Source: UBA12068 sp038318455 (lineage in GTDB: Bacteria > Patescibacteriota > Minisyncoccia > Moranbacterales > GWC2-37-73). Taken from it: DNA of 11,448 nucleotides. Every line of letters begins with the position of its first letter. Within the stretch, counting starts at the first letter, position 1. The position numbers were made by a program, and so were the translations under genes. Shown piece by piece: positions 5,394 through 11,448 of this stretch. Location: contig JBBQCF010000031.1 of assembly GCA_038318455.1 (NCBI GenBank), forward strand, positions 1 to 11,448. The letters are read 5' to 3'. The notes beneath the pieces were generated by a model. It was not told where the DNA came from. It was given only the letters and a program-made list of their open reading frames with translations, and searched no databases.

Positions 5394-7307
5394 TTATCTT
5401 AATACTTTTCCATGAGCATATCCCACAGACATATCCTCTGATAACATTGTGTCTTTTATTGCACCATTCAGACTAACATCTTGATCCACAAAATTATCTT
5501 TTCCAGTAAACACCGATTCATTCAAAAGATTCACCTTGTCGCCAATCTGATTGATCTGTGGAGTTATTCCAACTTGGAATGACACTTCGCGAGCAGGTAT
5601 CAGCACGCCAGCTCCGGCCAGAACAGTGCCTGCATCCCAAGTGAGTTGATTTGTTCTTTCATTATATGAAATATTTTCATTTGCTGGAAAAACTTGCCCA
5701 ATCCAACGCACGCCGGATGGCAAAGAGGAAATCACCTTTGAATCCACAACATCATCAGAAACGCTACTGACTTTCCAATGCAAAGTAAAAGTTGTCTCCT
5801 TCCCTGTTTCCATTGGAATTGGACCAGTATTTTTTATTTTTGAATCCATATAATAACCCTTTGTATCAAAAAATACTTTTGAAGCTAACTTTAGCTCAAG
5901 CTTATTACTGCCAATAACCTTATTAGATTCAATTGTTGTCAAAATATCTGGACTATCTATTTTGGCAATAGAAGAAACCGTAAAATTCTTATCAAATTTG
6001 CTATCAATCGGAATAATATTTTTCACAGGAATTGAGAAATGTAGTGTTCCACCACCCTTTGGCTCTATGTTTGCCAAAGATGGAACGTCTGATGCTTTCC
6101 ATGTTATAAGACCAGTATTGCTATCGTATGAACCTTTTTCAACATTTATTTTGGAAAAATCTAGAATCTTTCCATCAATTTTCACGCTTACAATAACATC
6201 CCGAAGACCAGTATCAGAAGTGTTTTGATATGATATCAAATATCGGAGCACCTCACCGTTATTTATAATATTAGTATCCTTTCCATCAAGTTTTTGTGCG
6301 ATGCTCAAGGCAGGAGAAATCATACTAGTTATAAAATCTTGCTTATCATACAAAACAAGTTTATCATTTTCCCCCTTTCGTCCAAGTGAAACATTGATAT
6401 TTTTCATCTCATTCAAATCGCCTTTAATGACTCCCCGAATAATTACTTTTCCAATTTGACCAGGTTCAAGATTACCAATATACCAACTTGAATTTTTCTC
6501 AATCAATTTTGGATCAGAACTTGTCATCTCAAAACCAGCTGGAAATTCAACCTGAAGTTGCAAATCTCCAACACTCTTGGTATCAAGATTTTCATACCCA
6601 ATGACATATTCAATACCATCATTGTTAGCGGCTTGCCTGGGACCAGAAACCTCAAGAGAAACTGGCGATGATGTTATGTTTATTCCAATCTGACTATTCA
6701 TCATGAGTTCATCTTTCCCATTTGATGGCACAAAATGAAGTTCCGCTTGAAGGTATGCAGGGAAATCCTTAGGTGCATAGAAAACACCCGACAACTCAAC
6801 TTGATTACTAATCATTGGCTTGATATCACCAACAAAAATTCTCCCAGCAGTATTGTTCAAATATTTCAAATTAACATTATCCGTAGGTTGAAAATTTTCA
6901 GAATAGGTGAGCCATATTTCAGCATTCTTAAGTGTGACACGATTATTGTTTGTATAATGAATAATATATTTTGAAAGTTTCGTGCTGTCAGTTTCCTTTG
7001 GACCTTCAAGTGAAATGATGACGCGATCCTGATGAAAAGCATTTTTTGTCCACCATTGATAAAAAAATCCACCACCAACAGCGAGTGAAATTAAAAAGAA
7101 AATCAAAACGCCAATCCAGATATTCTTTTTCCTAGAAGATAATCTTTCATCCTCTTTCAACTTATTCCAACTCTCATTTCCTTCAAATGGACTACTGTTT
7201 CCGGTGGTTGTCACTTCTGGATCATAGCTGCTTTTTTCATGCGTTCTATTGCTAATATCAGATGGCGTAGTACTATATACTTCACGATTTAAATCATTGA
7301 GAGACAT
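5394..7307 (-). CDS. Single-pass surface protein with DUF11-like beta-sandwich repeats
   Basis: This 637-aa protein has a polar Ser/Thr/Asn/Glu-rich cytoplasmic tail (1-57), a basic stop (SSRKK, 57-61), one transmembrane helix at about 64-83 and a long outer region (84-637). There is no cleavable signal peptide, and the charge pattern predicts N-in, C-out. The outer region holds about four related Ig-like units. Each has a strand pair of the form YxIxYxN followed by hydrophobic strands: KYIIHYTN (about 113), EYVIGYEN (233), RYLISYQN (355) and a diverged unit from about 480 with LPSGVRWIG and LTWDAGTVLAGAGV. This resembles DUF11/CARDB-type repeat proteins of envelope surfaces. No enzyme motif is visible. 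The function may be adhesion or envelope structure. A promoter with a short A-rich leader precedes it and a strong terminator follows, so it is probably monocistronic. Confidence 0.85.
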   Translation of the reverse strand: MSLNDLNREVYSTTPSDISNRTHEKSSYDPEVTTTGNSSPFEGNESWNKLKEDERLSSRKKNIWIGVLIFFLISLAVGGGFFYQWWTKNAFHQDRVIISLEGPKETDSTKLSKYIIHYTNNNRVTLKNAEIWLTYSENFQPTDNVNLKYLNNTAGRIFVGDIKPMISNQVELSGVFYAPKDFPAYLQAELHFVPSNGKDELMMNSQIGINITSSPVSLEVSGPRQAANNDGIEYVIGYENLDTKSVGDLQLQVEFPAGFEMTSSDPKLIEKNSSWYIGNLEPGQIGKVIIRGVIKGDLNEMKNINVSLGRKGENDKLVLYDKQDFITSMISPALSIAQKLDGKDTNIINNGEVLRYLISYQNTSDTGLRDVIVSVKIDGKILDFSKINVEKGSYDSNTGLITWKASDVPSLANIEPKGGGTLHFSIPVKNIIPIDSKFDKNFTVSSIAKIDSPDILTTIESNKVIGSNKLELKLASKVFFDTKGYYMDSKIKNTGPIPMETGKETTFTLHWKVSSVSDDVVDSKVISSLPSGVRWIGQVFPANENISYNERTNQLTWDAGTVLAGAGVLIPAREVSFQVGITPQINQIGDKVNLLNESVFTGKDNFVDQDVSLNGAIKDTMLSEDMSVGYAHGKVLR

Positions 7308-7347
7308 ATAATTTTTTGTATATTTATTAGTTTTTGTTCTTATTTTT

Positions 7348-7356
7348 ATTATACCA
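7348..7356 (-). promoter_or_regulatory. Extended -10 promoter of the 637-aa gene
   Basis: TGG-TATAAT (7348..7356) is a perfect extended -10 on the minus strand. The -35 region is poor (TAGTGC at 17 bp). The hexamer ends 40 bases before the ATG, so the mRNA has an A-rich leader of roughly 34 bases without an SD site. Unlike its neighbours it is not leaderless. Confidence 0.65.
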
Positions 7357-7388
7357 CAATCACCTGGCCCGCACTATACTATACTAAT

Positions 7389-7407
7389 AATTTTTAAATT
7401 AAAAATT
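7389..7407. repeat. Perfect AT-only 19-bp palindrome between recO and the 637-aa gene
   Basis: AATTTTTAA and TTAAAAATT flank a single central A. It lies 44 bases after the recO stop and about 10 bases upstream of the -35 position of the next promoter. It could be an UP-element-like or operator site. Its all-AT stem is weak as a terminator for recO, and no better terminator is seen in this gap. Confidence 0.45.
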
Positions 7408-7451
7408 TCTCCTCATGGGAATAAGGTTAAAGCAAGAAATTTCAAATTTAT

Positions 7452-8201
7452 TTAAAGTGTCCATCTCAAAAAATCATCCACGACCAAACGAACAACGTCA
7501 CAATCATGTTGAGAAGCCTTAACTCTCGTCAGTGCTCCAATATTATTCCCAAGAAAAAGCCTTAGCAATTTTATTGCATTAGCATCAACAGGCAAAGCAC
7601 AACTACTTTTATCCTGACCACACTTCTCACAAAGAGCGCCTCCGTGTTCACTGCTAAAACAGAGTGTTTTTTCTGACAATTTTTCATTGCAAGCCACACA
7701 AGCATTAACCTCAATAGCATAACCCAGAGCATCCAAAAGCTTCACCACAAAACCAAGTCTAATCAATATCAATTTAACAGAATATTCCAAATCATTATTC
7801 TCATATTTCGAAGCTTTTCCTTGTGCGCAAAAATCAACTGCTTCTAAATAATCTCTAAGTAGCAAAAAAACTTTTTGATCTGGATTTTCAAAATCAACCA
7901 ATTTATCAAAAACAGTAACTCCAGAAAAAGTTTCCAAAAGTGCATCGCAATCACATTTAAGTGAGCTAAAATTATTTTCAACGATTGAACCCGTTATTTT
8001 TCCAAGTCCGCGAGAACGAATAATCGTCACATCAGCTAACGTAATATTTTCTAATGATGCGGCCAACTTCGCATGAGGTTTTCGCACACCCTTAGCTAAT
8101 GACCTTATTTTTCCACCTTCAAGAGTATAGACAGTATAAATTCTGTCCGTTTCTCCCACATCATGTTTATTCAAGATAATACCAGTATATTTATATTCCA
8201 T
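7452..8201 (-). CDS. recO: DNA repair protein RecO
   Basis: RecO loads RecA onto SSB-coated single strands with RecR and anneals strands in RecF-pathway repair. The 249-aa protein fits the family length. The N-terminal OB fold (about 1-80) has the usual GIILNKHDVGETDRIYTVYT and KIRSLAKGVRKPHAKLAASLE. A helical domain follows, interrupted by the zinc finger C168-x2-C171 and C191-x2-C194. The reading frame is open further upstream to a TTG at 8246, but that codon lies inside the preceding terminator hairpin and the extra 15 residues do not fit the family. The ATG at 8201 sits exactly six bases after TATAAT, so a leaderless mRNA from its own promoter is expected. No SD site is present. Confidence 0.93.
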   Translation of the reverse strand: MEYKYTGIILNKHDVGETDRIYTVYTLEGGKIRSLAKGVRKPHAKLAASLENITLADVTIIRSRGLGKITGSIVENNFSSLKCDCDALLETFSGVTVFDKLVDFENPDQKVFLLLRDYLEAVDFCAQGKASKYENNDLEYSVKLILIRLGFVVKLLDALGYAIEVNACVACNEKLSEKTLCFSSEHGGALCEKCGQDKSSCALPVDANAIKLLRLFLGNNIGALTRVKASQHDCDVVRLVVDDFLRWTL

Positions 8202-8207
8202 TATTCT

Positions 8208-8213
8208 ATTATA
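8208..8213 (-). promoter_or_regulatory. Leaderless recO promoter (-10 box)
   Basis: TATAAT, then AGAATA, then the recO ATG at 8201: the same six-base gap as in three other genes here. The -35 is poor (TTCTTT at 17 bp, within the T-rich tail of the terminator). Confidence 0.65.
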
Positions 8214-8235
8214 CAGATATTCAGGAAATAAAAGA

Positions 8236-8260
8236 AAGGGCTCCAAAAATTGGAACCCTT
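8236..8260 (-). terminator. Terminator after the ileS/69-aa gene unit
   Basis: In minus-strand RNA, AAGGGUUCCA pairs with UGGAGCCCUU over 10 bp with one U-G wobble and a 5-base loop, followed by the U-rich tail UCUUUUAUUU. On the plus strand the same position is a C-A mismatch, so the orientation is minus. It lies 21 bases after the 69-aa gene's TGA. Confidence 0.85.
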
Positions 8261-8281
8261 TTGAGAAAAAAAGTTATACCT

Positions 8282-8491
8282 TCATTCCCAGCCAAAAATA
8301 ATTTCAGTGAACGCAGCCAACGACGATATAGCAATAATAGCAATAAACGTAAATATAATCCTAGACATTAATATTGAAACTACACCATCATTGATTGAAA
8401 AAAATTCTGGACCATATTGCCAAGCAAAATTACAACCAATAATAAACACGCCCACCATCACAGATGCAAAAATTGTTCTCTTGTCTGGCAT
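8282..8491 (-). CDS. Small two-helix membrane protein, unknown function
   Basis: This 69-aa product has hydrophobic helices at about 7-24 and 45-66, joined by a polar loop (QYGPEFFSINDG), with KR at positions 4-5 near the start and a C-terminal FGWE. It matches no family that I recognise. Reality is supported by a consensus SD GGAGGT with a five-base gap to the ATG, by its placement 57 bases after ileS, and by a terminator directly after it. No promoter is evident in the gap, so it is probably cotranscribed with ileS. The positive N-terminus suggests both ends are inside (hairpin topology). It ends in TGA. Confidence 0.75.
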   Translation of the reverse strand: MPDKRTIFASVMVGVFIIGCNFAWQYGPEFFSINDGVVSILMSRIIFTFIAIIAISSLAAFTEIIFGWE

Positions 8492-8496
8492 AGCAC

Positions 8497-8502
8497 ACCT
8501 CC
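8497..8502 (-). promoter_or_regulatory. Strong Shine-Dalgarno of the 69-aa gene
   Basis: GGAGGT lies five bases before the ATG at 8491. It is the best SD in the window and shows that the organism uses the anti-SD for at least some genes, in contrast to the leaderless starts at other genes. Confidence 0.85.
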
Positions 8503-8547
8503 AATTATTTTTTTTGACTACTTTAAAGAACCTTGATATTTAAAATC

Positions 8548-11448
8548 CTACACCTTTTTAATAGAAATATCAATATTCACACCATTAGCCACAAGTTGCT
8601 TGGTCAAATCTGCATCTTCAGGTTGACCAGCAGAAACGGCTTCCGCAAGCGTTTCTTTAGCAATAAGGTCGCCAAATTTTTCAAACGCTGGCAATATTCC
8701 ATTATACCACATATTTATCTTATTGTCAACTTCATAACCAGCCTCCTTACGCATCTCTTGAACGTGCCTAATGATTTCACGTGCCATTCCCTCTTCAGCC
8801 AATTCAGTCGTGATATTAGTGTCCAGCACAACTTTTTCAATTTGTTCTGCGTCCACCGCAATTTCTTTCACATTAAGCTCATCCTTAATAATTTCTACCA
8901 GCTCATCTTGAAAAACTCCTTTCAGTGTCACCTTTGCCAGTGGTTGACGAACTTTAATCTTTGCTTGAGCGCGAAGTTGCAAACCTTCAGTCACAATTTC
9001 ACGTACGCGTCTCATCTCATCATTCAAAAGCTCATCCACATGATGACGATCACCAGTTGGAAGTTCTGCCAAATGCACTGATTCCTTACCAGTCAGATTT
9101 CGATAAATTTCTTCAGCAATAAAAGGAGCAAAAGGTGCCATAATTTTGGACAAATTTACCAACACATGATGAAGTGTTGCATAGGCCTCGTTTTTGTCAC
9201 CATCATTCTCACTTTTCCAAAAACGTTTACGAGAGCGCCGCACATACCAGTTTGACATATCATCAATGAACTTCGGAAAAGCTCTAGCAGCACTATGAAC
9301 TTCATAGCCCTCCATTCCATCATGCACATTCACAATCAAAGTGTTTAGTTCAGATAAAATCCAACGATCAAGCAAATTGCTTGCAACTGAATGCTTGAAA
9401 TAATCTTGATGCTCCCATTTATCAATATTTGCATATAGCACAAAAAATGAATACGAATTCCAAAGCATGCGCATCATTCCACGCACAATTTCTGCCACAT
9501 CCTTTTCAGAAAAATTCAAATTTTGCGCTGCCACCACAGGAGAACTCATTAGATACATTCTGATTGAATCTGCTCCATATTTATCAAACATCAGCATTGG
9601 ATCTGGATAATTTTTCAATTTTTTGGCCATCTTTTTGCCATCTTCTGCCAGCACAATTCCATTCACAATCACGTGTTTATAGGCAGGTGATTGCTTAATA
9701 GCTGTGGCGATAACATGCAAATAATAAAACCACGCGCGCGTTTGATCGACACCTTCAGCAATAAATTCAGCTGGAAAATTTTTATCAAATTTTTCATTAT
9801 TCTCGAATGGATAATGTTGCTGCGCATATGGCATTGAACCAGAATCAAACCAAGTGTCCAGCACATCTGGCACGCGATGCATTTCTCCCTCGCAAGCCCC
9901 ACACTTTAGCACAATTTTATCAACAACATGCTTGTGCAAATCTGTAACTTTTTCACCACTAGCAGCTTCCAATTCCGCCACACTTCCAAAAACTTTCATC
10001 TCACCGCACTGGCATTTCCAAATCGGAATAACACTTGCCCAAAAACGTTGACGCGAAATTGACCAATCACGCGCACCTTCCAGCCACTTTCCGAAGCGAC
10101 CTTCTTTAATATTTTCCGGTGACCAGTGAATATTATCAGCCAGAATAATCGCCTTTTCTCTTATTTTGGAAACTTTCACAAACCAAGAGCTGGTAGCATA
10201 ATTAATAAGCGGTGTATCACATCTCCAGCAATGAGGATAACTATGCTCATATTTCTCTTTTGCAAAAAGAGTTTTATTCTTAGCTAAATATTTAATAATT
10301 TCAACATCAGTAGTTGTGTGATCGCCAAGAGGTTTCACACTAAGACCTGCAAATTCTCCTGCCTCTTCTTTAATAATTCCATCGGTACCAACATGTTGCA
10401 CGAATGGCAGATTATTTTGTTGACCAAGCAACAAGTCATCTTCTCCAAAAGCTGGAGCAATATGCACCACACCTGTTCCATCTTCGGCTCCCACAAAATC
10501 AGCAGCTAAAATTTTCCAACCATTAGCAAAATTTTCAATTTCTGGCTTATGATAATAATCAAAAAGTGGTTTATATTCTTTGCCAACCAATTGTGCGCCT
10601 GTCACAGTGCGCACAACTTCCACTTTTTTATCTTTAAATAATTCTTCTACTCGATCTTTTGCTACCACGAAAATTTCATCATTAAAAGTCCCATCTTTTT
10701 CGATAGTCGTTGTTTCCACATAGGCATATTCAATATTCGGATTGACAGCCAGCGCAACATTGCCGATCAATGTCCATGGTGTCGTTGTCCAAGCCAGCAC
10801 TGAAATGTTTGGCTCATCCACAAGTTGAAATTTTGCAATTACAGACAAATCTTTGATGTCGAGATATCCCTCACTAACTTCTTGTTGTGACAAAGTTGTT
10901 TCGCAACGTGGACAAACATGCATAGAACGATACCCTTCATAAATAAGACCTTTATTCCAGAGTTCCTTAAAGACCCACCACACTGATTCCATATATGGAA
11001 GATCCATCGTTTTATATGCATTATCCATATCAGCCCAACGTCCCAGTCTGTTAATCACGACTTTCCAAACATCCACATATTCCAAAACTTTTGAGCGACA
11101 AAGCTCATTAAATTTCTCCACTCCCAATTTTTCAATTTCACTTTTAGCTTTGCTACCCAATTCTTTTTCGACAATGTTTTCGATTGGAAGTCCATGACAA
11201 TCCCAGCCCCATTTCCTCTGGACATGAAATCCTCGCATCGTCCAATAACGTGGCACCACATCTTTCAAGATGCTCCCCACCAAATGTCCGTAATGCGGAG
11301 TTCCTGTAGCAAAAGGCGGACCATCATAAAAAGTATATTCCTGATTATCCTTGCTCATCTCTAAAGATTTTTCAAAGATTTTTTCTTCGTTCCAAAATTT
11401 CAAAACTTCTTCTTCCATCTTCGGCAATGATTGCCTTGAATCAACTTT
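8548..11448 (-). CDS. ileS: Isoleucyl-tRNA synthetase, 5' end outside the window
   Basis: This class I enzyme charges tRNA-Ile with isoleucine. The frame is open to the window edge: KVDSRQS precedes the TTG at 11427 and matches the family N-terminus, so the TTG is not the start. About 966 residues are visible, and the real start is only a few codons beyond. The HIGH motif is HYGH (11284..11295). The signature loop is KMAKK (9619..9633) in place of KMSKS/KMSKR. The CP1 editing domain has WTTTPWTL and DGTGVVHIAPAFGEDD. CPRC, HCWRC, CQC and CGAC look like zinc sites. SISRQRFW and the anticodon-domain SNWYVRRSRKRFW are typical. GWDCHGLPIE, MESVWWVFK and KNYPDP point to the eukaryote-like type 2 class, and the C-terminal zinc finger of bacterial type 1 is absent. 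The 69-aa gene follows and probably shares the transcript. Confidence 0.97.
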   Translation of the reverse strand, partial: KVDSRQSLPKMEEEVLKFWNEEKIFEKSLEMSKDNQEYTFYDGPPFATGTPHYGHLVGSILKDVVPRYWTMRGFHVQRKWGWDCHGLPIENIVEKELGSKAKSEIEKLGVEKFNELCRSKVLEYVDVWKVVINRLGRWADMDNAYKTMDLPYMESVWWVFKELWNKGLIYEGYRSMHVCPRCETTLSQQEVSEGYLDIKDLSVIAKFQLVDEPNISVLAWTTTPWTLIGNVALAVNPNIEYAYVETTTIEKDGTFNDEIFVVAKDRVEELFKDKKVEVVRTVTGAQLVGKEYKPLFDYYHKPEIENFANGWKILAADFVGAEDGTGVVHIAPAFGEDDLLLGQQNNLPFVQHVGTDGIIKEEAGEFAGLSVKPLGDHTTTDVEIIKYLAKNKTLFAKEKYEHSYPHCWRCDTPLINYATSSWFVKVSKIREKAIILADNIHWSPENIKEGRFGKWLEGARDWSISRQRFWASVIPIWKCQCGEMKVFGSVAELEAASGEKVTDLHKHVVDKIVLKCGACEGEMHRVPDVLDTWFDSGSMPYAQQHYPFENNEKFDKNFPAEFIAEGVDQTRAWFYYLHVIATAIKQSPAYKHVIVNGIVLAEDGKKMAKKLKNYPDPMLMFDKYGADSIRMYLMSSPVVAAQNLNFSEKDVAEIVRGMMRMLWNSYSFFVLYANIDKWEHQDYFKHSVASNLLDRWILSELNTLIVNVHDGMEGYEVHSAARAFPKFIDDMSNWYVRRSRKRFWKSENDGDKNEAYATLHHVLVNLSKIMAPFAPFIAEEIYRNLTGKESVHLAELPTGDRHHVDELLNDEMRRVREIVTEGLQLRAQAKIKVRQPLAKVTLKGVFQDELVEIIKDELNVKEIAVDAEQIEKVVLDTNITTELAEEGMAREIIRHVQEMRKEAGYEVDNKINMWYNGILPAFEKFGDLIAKETLAEAVSAGQPEDADLTKQLVANGVNIDISIKKV

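Noticed and set aside
8202..8246. Upstream TTG start for recO
   Set aside because: The TTG lies in the terminator loop, the extra residues do not match RecO, and the promoter is downstream of it.
4105..8284. TGA read as glycine (code 25)
   Set aside because: tgt ends at the family's normal C-terminus with TGA, the 69-aa gene's TGA lies just before its terminator, and the long genes contain no in-frame TGA.
8533..9081. Plus-strand 182-aa ORF
   Set aside because: It lies antisense to the conserved 3' end of ileS, resembles no protein, and is the shadow of an AT-rich coding strand.
11425..11427. TTG start for ileS
   Set aside because: The frame continues upstream to the window edge with KVDSRQS, which fits the IleRS N-terminus, so the gene is cut by the window.
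1..11448. CRISPR array, tRNA or rRNA gene, insertion sequence
   Set aside because: No regularly spaced long repeats, no cloverleaf or rRNA sequence and no transposase or terminal inverted repeats were seen; the only repeats are short regulatory-scale ones.

Overview
The window is AT-rich and every gene I can support lies on the minus strand, so it is transcribed right to left. The genes look like those of a Candidate Phyla Radiation (Patescibacteria) bacterium. The evidence is an IleRS of the eukaryote-like (type 2) class, a short zinc-finger RecO, a membrane-anchored protein built of DUF11-like repeats, and secreted proteins ending in a single-loop dockerin-like motif. This placement is inferred from protein style, not from a marker tree. 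TGA acts as a stop (tgt and the 69-aa gene end with it, and the long ORFs have no in-frame TGA), so the recoded TGA=Gly lineages are unlikely.

Right part (11448 to 7452): isoleucyl-tRNA synthetase, whose 5' end lies beyond the window, is followed after 57 bases by a 69-aa two-helix membrane protein with a strong Shine-Dalgarno (SD) site. A rho-independent terminator follows, then recO.

Middle (7307 to 3675): a 637-aa bitopic surface protein with Ig-like repeats, its terminator, then tRNA-guanine transglycosylase (tgt), then a small ArsR-type regulator with a structured leader and its own terminator.

Left part (3472 to 1): two secreted proteins, one a beta-helix carrying a CBM-like module and one a ConA-lectin-like jelly roll. 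Each has a signal peptide and the same C-terminal EF-hand/dockerin-like tail. A further promoter points out of the left edge.

The most striking pattern concerns transcription and translation starts. Four genes (the two secreted proteins, tgt and recO) have a -10 box ending exactly six bases before the A of the ATG, so transcription should begin at or next to the start codon and give leaderless mRNAs. The 69-aa gene and the ArsR gene instead have SD sites. The tgt promoter is physically merged with the terminator of the preceding gene. Promoters of the secreted-protein group share sequence, which suggests a small co-regulated surface-protein set. A 12-bp-period ACGT repeat array lies just upstream of one of them.
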